Numbered from the stretch's first letter, positions 52,928 to 61,747 are shown. The stretch: 64,000 nt of DNA from an uncultured Saprospiraceae bacterium (GCA_937942435.1 CALDEM010000041.1:62001-126000), one strand, 5' to 3'. Notes: generated by a model not told the origin, from the letters alone. Made by a program: numbers and translations.

Positions 52928-54451
52928 CTAATTCTTTACAACAACGTTGTTGTATCCGACAAAAGTTATTTCCAATTCTTGACTCTTGTCAGCTTCAACG
53001 CTAAATGTGCCGTCAAGATCAGAGACAACACCCTTATCAGAATTCAAAACATTAATACTAACGCCTGGCAACTCATCTCCTTCAGGTGTACGAACGATAC
53101 CTGACCACGATCCGTCTTTATACCCAATGTCTATATCGAGGTCTCCGTTGTTGACGGCAGCTTCTCCAGCGATGATCGAACCTTGTATGCTGTTATCTGG
53201 ATTCTTCCTATCTGGATTTAGCTTAAAGCTAATCGGCATAACCATAGCTACTCTCACTGTTCTGCCCCTTTGAGCTCCTGCTTTGAACCCAGTCGCTGCT
53301 TTGACTACCCTAACAGCTTCTTCATCACAACCAGCACCTATGCTATTCATTGCTGTAACATTGCTCAGAGATCCGTCTCTTTCTATAACGAAGTGGACAT
53401 CAACTGTTCCTTCTACGCCAGTGTTTCTTGCTGCAAGTGGATATCTAATCTCATTGATGACATGCTTATAGAACGCGTCCATCCCTCCTTCGTAAGAAGG
53501 CTGTTCCTCTACTACTTTAAAAATCTCTCTAACTTCTATAACCTCTTCACTGTTTGAAAGAGATTTAGAACTGTCATGAGCAATAGCTTCACCTTTCTCT
53601 TCACTACATGCGAAGATCACAAATAAGAATGCACATAATGTTGTGAGTAAGCCCATTTTCCAATTACTAACCTTTGTTGCTTGTTGTTTCATAGCTTTTA
53701 ATCTTTTAAATATTAAACCATCGTGAAATGAGCTGGCCATGCTTAGTCCATGTGATTGTAAAGTAGAGTTGATGAGTATCGAAGAATAAACCTCTAATTG
53801 TGTTGTTCTTAGCGCATACGAGTCGGCCTGATACTCGTGTAGCTTTCTAATCTCGGTATTAACGTACCATGAAGATGGCAGCCACCAAAAGAGAGCCTTA
53901 TAAATCTCAAAGAAAAGCAAGTCAAAGGAGTGCCCCAATCGAGCATGCGCTTCTTCATGTTTGATGATAGCGGAATAATCCTCTTGAGATTCATCTATAT
54001 CCTTGCTTAAGAATATCCAATTAAAGAAAGTGAAGCTCCCTTCTATCCCTTCAAGTCTTTTAATTCTAACACCATTAAAAGAAGCTTCTATGCTTCGTCG
54101 CGACATACTGAACAAAACAGCGATCCTCGATATAAGCTTGATTAATAAAATAGCACTCACAATCAATGAGAGCCATATCAGTAATCTATAATCAAAAGAG
54201 TAAGATTCTACAGCCGTGGTCACAACTGTCGCGTTTTCAATTATAAATTCTGGAGATAATTCTTGCATCGGCAGTTGTTGCACAGGAAAGATCTGAGGAA
54301 ATCTCAATAAAGGAATTACCAACGAAAGTACAGTCGACAAAATGAGAAAAAACCTCATCTTATTATACTGATGCTCCTTGCGTAAGAAGACCCAATATGC
54401 CAAAATTAACACAGTATGAGTTACCACTGATTCTATGATGTAAGTGCTCAT
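52928..54451 (-). CDS. M56 (BlaR1-like) membrane metallopeptidase with TonB C-terminal domain
   Basis: 507 aa. Transmembrane helices at about 7-25, 33-51 and 90-112, with a fourth near 270. Zinc protease motif HEEAH at 165-169 with a later Glu region. A periplasmic TonB-type domain follows (about 320-415, VEGTVDVHFVIERDG and AGAQRGRTVRVAMVMPISF). The last ~90 residues are a carboxypeptidase-regulatory-like module (SGIVRTPEGDELPGVSINVL ending in FVGYNNVVVKN). BlaR1-type proteins cleave the BlaI repressor on sensing a signal; the TonB domain suggests an envelope signal. Starts 2 bp after blaI. Confidence 0.92.
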   Translation of the reverse strand: MSTYIIESVVTHTVLILAYWVFLRKEHQYNKMRFFLILSTVLSLVIPLLRFPQIFPVQQLPMQELSPEFIIENATVVTTAVESYSFDYRLLIWLSLIVSAILLIKLISRIAVLFSMSRRSIEASFNGVRIKRLEGIEGSFTFFNWIFLSKDIDESQEDYSAIIKHEEAHARLGHSFDLLFFEIYKALFWWLPSSWYVNTEIRKLHEYQADSYALRTTQLEVYSSILINSTLQSHGLSMASSFHDGLIFKRLKAMKQQATKVSNWKMGLLTTLCAFLFVIFACSEEKGEAIAHDSSKSLSNSEEVIEVREIFKVVEEQPSYEGGMDAFYKHVINEIRYPLAARNTGVEGTVDVHFVIERDGSLSNVTAMNSIGAGCDEEAVRVVKAATGFKAGAQRGRTVRVAMVMPISFKLNPDRKNPDNSIQGSIIAGEAAVNNGDLDIDIGYKDGSWSGIVRTPEGDELPGVSINVLNSDKGVVSDLDGTFSVEADKSQELEITFVGYNNVVVKN

Positions 54452-54453
54452 TC

Positions 54454-54810
54454 TTATTTCTTTTTTAATTCTTTAATCAATTCTTCAAGGTCCGTCAAGC
54501 TCAGGTTTTCTTCTTTTGCAAAGAATGAAACCATCTGCTTATAAGAACCACCAAAATAGTTCTTGACGAGTCCAGTCATAAATGACTTCGTGTATGATTC
54601 TTTAGAAACGATTGGAAAGTACTTGTGCGACTTACCATGAGATTCATGGTCGACAAAACCCTTCTGTTGTAAGATCCGCACAAAGGTCGAGACTGTATTG
54701 TACGCTGGTTTTGGGTCAGGCATTTTTGCAATGATCTCTTTTACAAATGCAGCCTTCAAGTCCCAAATGACTTGCATGATCTCCTCCTCTGCTTTGGTTA
54801 GCTCCTTCAT
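54454..54810 (-). CDS. blaI: BlaI/MecI/CopY family transcriptional repressor
   Basis: 118 aa. Winged helix of the Penicillinase_R family: LTKAEEEIMQVIWDLKAAFVKEII, PDPKPAYNTVSTFVRILQQKGFVDHES and YFPIVSKESYTKSFM. It acts as a dimer and represses its own operon with the co-encoded M56 protease. Two 16-bp palindromes flanking its promoter are the expected binding sites. Confidence 0.94.
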   Translation of the reverse strand: MKELTKAEEEIMQVIWDLKAAFVKEIIAKMPDPKPAYNTVSTFVRILQQKGFVDHESHGKSHKYFPIVSKESYTKSFMTGLVKNYFGGSYKQMVSFFAKEENLSLTDLEELIKELKKK

Positions 54811-54822
54811 AAATTGCCCTAT

Positions 54823-54838
54823 AACTAAATTATTAGTT
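54823..54838. promoter_or_regulatory. BlaI operator 1 (over the transcription start)
   Basis: AACTAA-ATTA-TTAGTT, perfect 6-bp arms. It begins directly downstream (minus strand) of the -7 box and so covers the expected start of transcription. Confidence 0.7.
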
Positions 54839-54870
54839 CAAGGATACAGGCAATATCTGGTATGTCCAAA
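54839..54870 (-). promoter_or_regulatory. promoter of the blaI-M56 operon
   Basis: On the minus strand TTTG (54870-54867) and TATCCTTG (54846-54839) are separated by 20 bp. This fits the Bacteroidota -33 TTTG / -7 TAnnTTTG promoter, with one mismatch in the -7 box. Confidence 0.65.
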
Positions 54871-54877
54871 TATTTTG

Positions 54878-54893
54878 AACTAAATTTTTAGTT
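54878..54893. promoter_or_regulatory. BlaI operator 2 (upstream of the -33 box)
   Basis: AACTAA-ATTT-TTAGTT, the same 6-bp arms as operator 1. Centre-to-centre distance is 55 bp. It also lies between the divergent blaI and SMP-30-remnant genes, so it could affect both. Confidence 0.7.
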
Positions 54894-54963
54894 ATTGTTA
54901 ATATTATACTTACCAAACTGAAATATTCACAGACTAGAATAACTAAGCAGCGTTATAATCTCC

Positions 54964-55329
54964 ATGAGCATTCTTATTTATGCATTGATTATTTTGTACT
55001 GCATCATTTACTTTGCCGCTTGTAGAAAAAAGCCAATAGCCGGCATCTATCAACTATCATTTGATAAAGACCTTATCCCTGAAGGAATAGCCATCGATCC
55101 TGCGACACACAAGGTCTATCTCAACAGTTTAAAGAACAATAAAATTGTTCGTTCAAACTTGGAAGGATCTGAGAAGAGACTGTTGTCAACTCCCACCTTC
55201 TCTATAATTGATGATCATGTTGGTTTTGTCATGAATACACAGCTTGAAAACTTTGATGACACCAATAATGAAATCAAAGAACCAGATAGCCTTAGGGCTT
55301 ATATGCTGATGCTTCACCCTTTAGACTAA
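54964..55329 (+). pseudogene. internally deleted SMP-30/gluconolactonase-like gene
   Basis: Open frame of 121 codons. The start is a signal/lipobox-like segment (LIILYCIIYFAAC) then the blade-1 motif IPEGIAIDPATHKVYLNSLKNNKIVRS. After about residue 75 it jumps straight to IIDDHVGFVMNTQLENFD and a tail like the family's last residues. The 200 or so middle residues of a ~290-aa propeller are missing while the frame is kept, so an in-frame deletion is the simplest reading. A functional mini-protein cannot be excluded. Confidence 0.6.
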
Positions 55330-55371
55330 AAAAGATCTAGGTCAAGATTCACTATTTATTTTTACAATTGA

Positions 55372-55542
55372 CTACTCTTCATCTTTTGGCTTTGATCTTT
55401 TAGGTGCTCTCTTGTTATCTCTGAGTACTTTAGTAATCATCCACTCCAACTGTCCATTGACACTTCTAAATTCGTCGGCTGCCCACTTCTCTACAGAAGC
55501 CATTGTCTCTTCATCAATCCTTAGTACAAACTTTTTCTTCAT
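55372..55542 (-). CDS. Arc-like ribbon-helix-helix DNA-binding protein
   Basis: 56 aa, ATG at 55542 overlapping the stop of the upstream gene (ATGA). Starts MKKKFVLRIDEETMASVEKW with the RHH beta-strand and helix A, then EFRSVNGQLEWMITKVL helix B and a basic tail. This is the small Arc-family partner commonly encoded behind SPFH proteins. The palindrome at 56964 is a possible operator. Confidence 0.88.
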   Translation of the reverse strand: MKKKFVLRIDEETMASVEKWAADEFRSVNGQLEWMITKVLRDNKRAPKRSKPKDEE

Positions 55543-56066
55543 ACAGATTGATTTTTAAACTCTGAGATATAGCGCTTCCAGTCTTCTATCTTAGTGATCT
55601 GCACATGGAGTTCTTTCTTTTCTTTAAACTTAATCCTAAGGGTATGCCCTTTAGTATTCATAGTATAAGACGTCAATCCTCCAAGTTGTTTTTTCAATCC
55701 GACTCCTCCATACTTCATCATACTATCGTACTTTATAATCTCTAATGATTGTATATCTGACAGATTAGAGATACGATATGATCTCATAAATGGAAACATC
55801 CGAGCTTCTATCGCCGTAGCGTTGGCGTTGATCTCAACCTTCATCTTTAGAAACATGATAACGAGCCCACCCATCATGATAAGCAGCATCAAAAAGACGG
55901 TTAAAAGTACTTTATAATCCGAGCTACTTTCTGACCAACTCACAGTTGGGTCATACATATCTACAAGCAAATATCCCACTGGCAATACACCTATCAAAGA
56001 AGAAGCCACGACGAACATGATCATCGTGGTCGATACTTCTTCTACTTTATCTGAAATAAATCTCAT
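55539..56066 (-). CDS. membrane protein with PH-like domain
   Basis: 175 aa. Two transmembrane helices (about 14-36 and 51-72) followed by a beta-rich cytoplasmic region (about 75-175) resembling bacterial PH domains (KMKVEINANATAIEARMFPF, YRISNLSDIQSLEII). It lies between the SPFH gene (11 bp) and the RHH gene (4-bp overlap), so it is part of a three-gene operon and may be the membrane partner of the SPFH protein. Confidence 0.78.
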   Translation of the reverse strand: MRFISDKVEEVSTTMIMFVVASSLIGVLPVGYLLVDMYDPTVSWSESSSDYKVLLTVFLMLLIMMGGLVIMFLKMKVEINANATAIEARMFPFMRSYRISNLSDIQSLEIIKYDSMMKYGGVGLKKQLGGLTSYTMNTKGHTLRIKFKEKKELHVQITKIEDWKRYISEFKNQSV

Positions 56067-56077
56067 TCATTTCAATT

Positions 56078-56938
56078 TTAAGCGTTTAGGGTACCAGTGT
56101 TGAGTACAGGTGTTGCCTCTTTGTCAGAACATAAGACAACCATCAGATTGCTCACCATAGAAGCTTTCTTCTCTTCGTCAAGCTCTATGATGTTTTTCTC
56201 AGAGAGCATCTCGAGTGCACTGTCCACCATACCTACGGCACCTTCGACTATTTTAAATCTGGCTGCCACGATCGCCTCTGCCTGCTGTCTTTTTAGCATC
56301 GCACTTGCTATCTCAGGAGCATAAGCCAAGTAACCGATCCTTGCTTCTATCACTTCGAGTCCTGCTATCTCAAGGCGCTCACTTACTTCTTGCTCAAGTG
56401 CATCGTTGACATCTCCTACATCACTTCTTAAAGTCACTTCTTCTTGGTCATCATCAAAGTTGTCATAACTATACATACCTGCTAACTTCCTAACAGCGGC
56501 ATCCGTCTGCACACGAACAAAGCTCTCGTAATCATCTACTTCAAATGCTGCTTTGTATGTCTCTTGAACCCTCCATACCAAGATCACGCTGATCAAGATC
56601 GGGTTACCTCTCTTGTCATTGACCTTGACTCGCTCACTATCAAAGTTGCGGGCGCGAAGAGAGATCTTCTTCTTTTTATAAAATGGGTTGACCCACTGAA
56701 ATCCGTTTTCTCTTATAGTCCCCACATACTTACCAAATAAAGTAAGCACTCTAGACTGGTTAGGATTGACAATGACAAGTCCCATCAGTATAAAGATCCC
56801 TAAGAGCACTCCTATGATCAAGAATGGAGCCCCTGCTGTTCCTATCTTAAAACCGAATATCGGACCACCGACCAACAAGAGTAAGCCGATAAGTAAGAAT
56901 ATGAACCCGTTTTTTCCTTTTATTATTTTTTCTAACAT
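56078..56938 (-). CDS. SPFH/Band 7 domain protein
   Basis: 286 aa. Two hydrophobic segments (about 11-29 and 33-56) and a SPFH domain: VNPNQSRVLTLFGKYVGT, RARNFDSERVKVNDKRGNPI, AVRKLAGMYSYDN, a coiled region (about 180-205) and ending AEAIVAARFKIVEGAVGMVDSAL. It probably forms oligomeric rings at the inner membrane and organises membrane proteins. First gene of the SPFH-PH-RHH operon. Confidence 0.92.
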   Translation of the reverse strand: MLEKIIKGKNGFIFLLIGLLLLVGGPIFGFKIGTAGAPFLIIGVLLGIFILMGLVIVNPNQSRVLTLFGKYVGTIRENGFQWVNPFYKKKKISLRARNFDSERVKVNDKRGNPILISVILVWRVQETYKAAFEVDDYESFVRVQTDAAVRKLAGMYSYDNFDDDQEEVTLRSDVGDVNDALEQEVSERLEIAGLEVIEARIGYLAYAPEIASAMLKRQQAEAIVAARFKIVEGAVGMVDSALEMLSEKNIIELDEEKKASMVSNLMVVLCSDKEATPVLNTGTLNA

Positions 56939-56963
56939 GACTGCTGATTAAGATGTTAAAATA

Positions 56964-56978
56964 ATATCATTATGATAT
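56964..56978. promoter_or_regulatory. palindrome in the SPFH operon promoter region
   Basis: ATATCA-TTA-TGATAT, perfect 6-bp arms, 26-40 bp upstream of the SPFH start codon. It is a plausible site for the operon's own RHH protein. AT-rich sequence lowers confidence. Confidence 0.35.
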
Positions 56979-57165
56979 CAATATAGTGCTATTATCTCAA
57001 AACCAAATTATAGCATCGACTAAAAACATCGAAAACACGATAAACAGATCAATTAGACCCTACGCATCAACTCCTGCCTGATCTACAAACTTCTTAGGTA
57101 CGTGTGTTTATGATCTCTACTGCTCACAAGCATCAGAGGTAGAAAACGAGTTATATATTAGCATT

Positions 57166-58251
57166 GTGAAAGCTACTACGCATAGATATATCATCGGAGA
57201 TTCATTTAAGAAGTTGCAGATGGAAGATGATACCGTTGATCTAGTAATCACCTCTCCTCCCTACCCCATGATCGAGATGTGGGATCACATCTGGGAGTCA
57301 GAAGAGTCCTCTATCACCAAGCATATAGCGAACAATCGAGGCAAACAAGCTTGGCAAGCGATGCATGAGATCTTAGATCAATCATGGTCTGAAGCCTTTA
57401 GGGTATTGAAACCAGGAGGCTATGCATGCATCAATATTGGAGATGCTACTCGGACATTGGATGGCAGGTTTCAGATCTATCCTAATCACAGTCGGATCAT
57501 ACAGGGATGTCAGGACGTGGGATTTGACTTTTTGCCATCTATCATCTGGCGCAAACCGACCAACGCTCCCAACAAATATATGGGCTCCGGTATGCTACCT
57601 GCAGGGGCATATGTCACTCTAGAACATGAGCATATACTCATCATGAGAAAGGGCGAAAGAAGAGTATTTGCGAAAGCGGAAAAAGAAAGAAGGAGCGAAA
57701 GCGCATTGTTCTGGGAAGAACGCAACCTCTGGTACTCAGACTTATGGACAGGTATCCGGGGCACACAACAGAGGCTCAACATCTCCGCTCTGAGGAAGCG
57801 ATCAGCGTCTTATCCCATCGACCTTCCTTATCGGCTGATGATGATGTACAGCGTAGCAGGTGATATGGTCTTGGACCCATTCGGAGGAGTCGGGACAACA
57901 AGTCTTGCGGCATTAGCTACAGGTCGTAATAGCATATCAATCGATGTCGACGACAAACTAGTAAGTGCTTCTCAAAAGATCCCCACCAAGAGAGATACAA
58001 AAGACAAACTCAACCTACTCCTCACCAATCGGCTGAGAGATCATATGGCGTATGTCAATAAGAAGGATATGTTGTTTTTTAGATACCGCAATCAACCGTT
58101 AGGCATACCGGTTAAGACTATGCAAGAAAAGTATCTCAACATCTATATGATTAAGTCAATCTCAAGGGCAGATGAGACGGTCGCTGCCAAATACCGAAAA
58201 ATCAAACCTACGGAGATAAAGGAGTGCCTTTCAATCGATATAACTGAATAA
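57166..58251 (+). CDS. orphan DNA methyltransferase (beta class, probably N4-cytosine)
   Basis: 361 aa from GTG 57166. Catalytic motif IV TSPPYP at 29-34, motif I DPFGGVGTT at about 237 near the C-terminal half: the beta order (IV before I). SPPY is usual for N4-cytosine enzymes, though some N6-adenine enzymes have it. A recognition region lies between (about 95-215, RIIQGCQDVGFDFLPSIIW and ALRKRSASYPIDLPYRLM). No restriction endonuclease is adjacent. It may be a regulatory or a solitary protective methyltransferase. Confidence 0.85.
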   Translation: MKATTHRYIIGDSFKKLQMEDDTVDLVITSPPYPMIEMWDHIWESEESSITKHIANNRGKQAWQAMHEILDQSWSEAFRVLKPGGYACINIGDATRTLDGRFQIYPNHSRIIQGCQDVGFDFLPSIIWRKPTNAPNKYMGSGMLPAGAYVTLEHEHILIMRKGERRVFAKAEKERRSESALFWEERNLWYSDLWTGIRGTQQRLNISALRKRSASYPIDLPYRLMMMYSVAGDMVLDPFGGVGTTSLAALATGRNSISIDVDDKLVSASQKIPTKRDTKDKLNLLLTNRLRDHMAYVNKKDMLFFRYRNQPLGIPVKTMQEKYLNIYMIKSISRADETVAAKYRKIKPTEIKECLSIDITE

Positions 58252-58381
58252 CTAAGCCATAAGAGTCTACCGAATTAGTTATTGGTTGACTTCTGTTGGC
58301 GTTAAAGTTCAATTATTTTAAGCCTCGATACAATAGGGATAATCCTATCTAAGTATATTACGCATCGAATCACTGATTGTA

Positions 58382-59584
58382 ATGAATAGAGGCTGTTTCT
58401 TATCACTTATCGTGTTATCCATCGTCTTAGGAGGATGTGATTCGTCAACAAAGACACCCACAAGTTCTAGTATACAAACTACAGCTGCTGTAAGCAAAGC
58501 GGCCTTGGAAGTCTCAGAGCATGACATCCCGTTCTTAGTAGGTACCTATACAAGGAAGGAAGGTCATGTCAATGGTAAAGCCAAGGGCATACACCTCGCC
58601 TATCTCAATACACAAACAGGTACGATGCGCTACGGTGCAGCACATGATGAGGCGGGGATCAATCCCTCTTACCTCACCATTAATCCTTCTGGCAAGTTTG
58701 TCTACGTGGTCAATGAAACCGGTGGAAATGAGCAACAATGGGGATCAGTAACAGCACTGGCTGTAAATGAAGATATGAGCCTTACTGAGTTGAGTAAAAA
58801 ATCAACCTTAGGAGTTGCACCTTGTCATATATCATTGGACAAGCAGGGATTTCAAGTATTAGCTGCCAACTATGTGACGGGTAGTATCATATCGTTTCCT
58901 GTTGCGCTTACAGGCAAGCTTGGGCGGGGTCAAAACATCATCAGGTATACTGGTGAGGGACCAGATAGTAGACAAGAAGCGCCTCATGCACACTTCATAT
59001 CACAACTTAGAGATGGTACAGTAGTCACAGCAGATCTTGGTACTGACTCGATACGGTTTCACAATTTTGGTGCGGGACAATTAGAGCCAGCTTCAGGTAG
59101 TGTAGTTGTCCCCTCAGGCTCAGGGCCAAGACATATCGTTGAGCATCCTCTGCGTCCGATCCTCTATGTTGTCAATGAGCTAAGCGGTACAATCATATCT
59201 TTTAGACGCAATGCGGATAATCGATTTGTACAACTTCAATCCATATCTACATTACCAGAGGGAGATGAACGAGCAGGGAATTGTGCAGCTATTAAGATGA
59301 CTAAAAATGGTAAGTTTCTCTATGCCAGCAATCGCGGAGATCACAACAACATAGCTATCTATAAGGTGGATGATGAAGGTAGACTTAAGATGGTCAGCCA
59401 CCAATCTTCTTTAGGCAATGTGCCTCGAGACTTTGAGATAAGCCCAGACGACAAACACCTGATCGTTGCTAATCAAAACTCAGACAATCTTGTGTCATTT
59501 AAGATAGATCCATATAGCGGTCTACTCAGCGATCCTTTTGAGCTTAAGGACGTTGCTACACCTGTTTGTATAAAGTTCTTTTAG
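58382..59584 (+). CDS. lactonase family beta-propeller lipoprotein
   Basis: 400 aa. Lipoprotein signal LIVLSIVLGGC. The seven-bladed propeller of the 6-phosphogluconolactonase (YkgB/YbhE)-like family: VGTYTRKEGHVNG, NPSGKFVYVVNETGG, APCHISLDKQGFQVLAANY, SGPRHIVEHP and FEISPDDKHLIVANQNSDN. It may hydrolyse sugar lactones in the periplasm. It ends 18 bp upstream of the next gene's preferred start. Confidence 0.9.
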   Translation: MNRGCFLSLIVLSIVLGGCDSSTKTPTSSSIQTTAAVSKAALEVSEHDIPFLVGTYTRKEGHVNGKAKGIHLAYLNTQTGTMRYGAAHDEAGINPSYLTINPSGKFVYVVNETGGNEQQWGSVTALAVNEDMSLTELSKKSTLGVAPCHISLDKQGFQVLAANYVTGSIISFPVALTGKLGRGQNIIRYTGEGPDSRQEAPHAHFISQLRDGTVVTADLGTDSIRFHNFGAGQLEPASGSVVVPSGSGPRHIVEHPLRPILYVVNELSGTIISFRRNADNRFVQLQSISTLPEGDERAGNCAAIKMTKNGKFLYASNRGDHNNIAIYKVDDEGRLKMVSHQSSLGNVPRDFEISPDDKHLIVANQNSDNLVSFKIDPYSGLLSDPFELKDVATPVCIKFF

Positions 59585-59601
59585 ATGGTAGCAAGGACAC
59601 C

Positions 59602-60183
59602 GTGACATCCATACTAAAAGACATTTTCAAAAACATCTCATTTTCCAATGAGGAATCAAAATTGCTTCAGAGCAAGCTTAAGAAAAGTGATTTTCGCAAA
59701 GGAGATTTTCTGCTTCAACCTTCCGAGTATATAGATAAAATATACTACGTCTACTCTGGATGCTTGAGGAGTTATTTTATAGACAACGAAGGTAAAGAGC
59801 ATACTTTACAATTTGCAATTAAAGACTGGTGGATAAGTGATTACATCAGCTTATATGGCAACTCAACTTCTACTTCCGTCTCATATATCGAGTGTATTAA
59901 AAAAGCAACTGTATACGGTATTTCGAAAAAGGAGTTTGACATAATCTGTTACGATTATCCATCAATTGGGCAATTTTATATAAAAAAAATGGAAGCGGCA
60001 TTCGCTACTTTCCAAAAACGAATATTAGAAAATCTAACCTTGTCTGCCAAAGACAGATATCTCAATTTTATAAGCATGTATCCCGATATCGAAAGCAATG
60101 TTAAAAACTATCACATCGCTTCATTCTTAGGCATCACCACAGAAAGCCTAAGTAGAATCAGAAAAGAACTGGCCAACGACTGA
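59602..60183 (+). CDS. Crp/Fnr family transcriptional regulator
   Basis: About 193 aa from GTG 59602, which avoids overlap with the lactonase; a TTG at 59566 would extend it by 12 residues. cNMP-binding domain (about 20-130: KGDFLLQPSEYIDKIYYVYSGCLRSYF) and a C-terminal HTH (about 150-190: KDRYLNFISMYPDIE, IASFLGITTESLSRIRKEL). The arginine that binds cAMP in the phosphate cassette is not evident. It lies 72 bp before hchA, which it may control. Confidence 0.88.
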   Translation: MTSILKDIFKNISFSNEESKLLQSKLKKSDFRKGDFLLQPSEYIDKIYYVYSGCLRSYFIDNEGKEHTLQFAIKDWWISDYISLYGNSTSTSVSYIECIKKATVYGISKKEFDIICYDYPSIGQFYIKKMEAAFATFQKRILENLTLSAKDRYLNFISMYPDIESNVKNYHIASFLGITTESLSRIRKELAND

Positions 60184-60255
60184 TTTATTATCATAGATCA
60201 ATTTTTTAGATCTAATGGGATGTCATCTTTGCGATCTCAATAAACTGAGATCATA

Positions 60256-61113
60256 ATGTTGAAAAAACTACTAGGACTTGCTCCCAAACTAGAAAGAGAT
60301 GGTTCATATAGCCCTTCAAAAATAGCTTTAAAACTATCCACCTCATCGAAGACTGATTTTGAGGATATCCAGTACGAGCAATACCAAGGAAAGAAATCAA
60401 AGATCCTAGTTGTCTTCACGGAACAGAAGGACATGATCATGAAAAATGGCAAAAAGTTTTCTACAGGAAATCATCCCGTTGAAGCACTCGTCCCAATGCT
60501 ACACTTAAGAAATGCTGGATTTAAATTTGAAATAGCAACATCTTCTGGTAAACCAGCAGTGCTCGAAATGTGGGCATTCCCAAATGAAGATAAGCAAGTA
60601 CAATCCATATATAACGAGTATAAGCCACATCTTGAGCAACCTATGAGATTGAGGGATTTTGTAGAAAACTCAATGTCCGATGTAGGATCATATGCTGCAG
60701 TTTTTATACCTGGGGGACATGGCGCCATGCTGGGACTCCCTGAAGATGAACATCTCGGTAAAATATTAAACTGGGCACATGACAATGACTTATATACACT
60801 AAGTATCTGTCATGGGCCAAGTGCGTTTTTAGCCACAACCCTCAACAATCAAAAGTTCTTGTATACTGGATATGAGATGGCAGTATTTCCTGATTCTGTA
60901 GATAAGAATACACCAATGATAGGATACCTACCCGGGCACATGCCGTGGGGACTCAGTGAGCGATTAAAAAAATTAGGTGCAAAGCTCGCAAACAAAAAAG
61001 CAGATGCGACCGTTTGCTTGGATAGAAAGTTGATCACAGGTGCCAGCCCATCGGCATCTAATGCATTAGGTAAATTAGCAGCAAACACTTTATTAAAAGA
61101 ATTAAAACCATAG
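60256..61113 (+). CDS. hchA: HchA (Hsp31/DJ-1-like glyoxalase III, deglycase-like)
   Basis: 285 aa, the HchA length. Motifs: STGNHPVEALVPM, FIPGGHGAMLGLPED (about 153-167), SICHGPSAFLA with nucleophile Cys185, GYLPGHMPWGL. HchA converts methylglyoxal to lactate without glutathione and acts as a chaperone/deglycase. Followed by the nitroreductase gene after 1 bp. Confidence 0.92.
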   Translation: MLKKLLGLAPKLERDGSYSPSKIALKLSTSSKTDFEDIQYEQYQGKKSKILVVFTEQKDMIMKNGKKFSTGNHPVEALVPMLHLRNAGFKFEIATSSGKPAVLEMWAFPNEDKQVQSIYNEYKPHLEQPMRLRDFVENSMSDVGSYAAVFIPGGHGAMLGLPEDEHLGKILNWAHDNDLYTLSICHGPSAFLATTLNNQKFLYTGYEMAVFPDSVDKNTPMIGYLPGHMPWGLSERLKKLGAKLANKKADATVCLDRKLITGASPSASNALGKLAANTLLKELKP

Positions 61114-61114
61114 C

Positions 61115-61747
61115 ATGAGTTTTATAGATATACTTAATCAACGGTACGCTACCAAAGCGATGAATGGTGAAGTTGTACCAGAAGAGAAGATCAAAAGCAT
61201 ATTAGAAGCCATCAGATTGGCTCCAACTTCCAGTGGATTGCAACCTTTTGAAGTATTGGTGATCACCAATCCAGAGACAAAGGCTGAAATCAGAAAGATC
61301 GCTTGGAATCAGTCACCAGTCACAGATTGTTCTCACCTATTTGTCTTTGCTGCATGGGATCACTATACAGCCGATCGAATCAATCACATGTTTGATCTAA
61401 CCAATGAGATCCGAGGTTTTGAAAACGAAGGATGGGAAAACTACCGCAAGATGCTTCTCTCTTCATATCCGCAGCGCGATCCAGAGGTAAGCTTTCAGCA
61501 TGCAGCTCGACAGACGTACATAGCCTTTATGGCCGCGATAACACAAGCAGCATATGAAGGTGTGGATTGTACTCCTATGGAAGGATTTGATCCTGGTGCG
61601 TTGGATAAGATCTTAAAGCTTAAAGAAAAGAACCTACGCAGCACCCTCTTATTACCCATGGGCTATAGAGCTGCAGAAAAAGATTGGTTGGTTAATCTAG
61701 TTAAGGTCCGTAAGCCTATGGAGGAACTGGTTACGCTAGTTGATTGA
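61115..61747 (+). CDS. nitroreductase family (NfsB-like) oxidoreductase
   Basis: 210 aa. FMN-binding start RYATKAMNGEVVPEEKI, LAPTSSGLQPFEVLVI (about 35-51), SHLFVFAAWD, a central PQRDPEVSFQHAARQTYIAF stretch, and the C-terminal LLPMGYRAAEKDWL. An FMN-dependent NAD(P)H oxidoreductase that reduces nitro compounds or quinones. It starts 1 bp after hchA, so the two are co-transcribed, which fits an electrophile-detoxification unit. Confidence 0.93.
   Translation: MSFIDILNQRYATKAMNGEVVPEEKIKSILEAIRLAPTSSGLQPFEVLVITNPETKAEIRKIAWNQSPVTDCSHLFVFAAWDHYTADRINHMFDLTNEIRGFENEGWENYRKMLLSSYPQRDPEVSFQHAARQTYIAFMAAITQAAYEGVDCTPMEGFDPGALDKILKLKEKNLRSTLLLPMGYRAAEKDWLVNLVKVRKPMEELVTLVD

Noticed and set aside
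58247-58283. AACTAA and TTAGTT half sites of the BlaI operator around the methyltransferase stop codon
   Set aside because: The spacing is about 19 bp instead of 4, so this is probably a 3' stem rather than a BlaI site.
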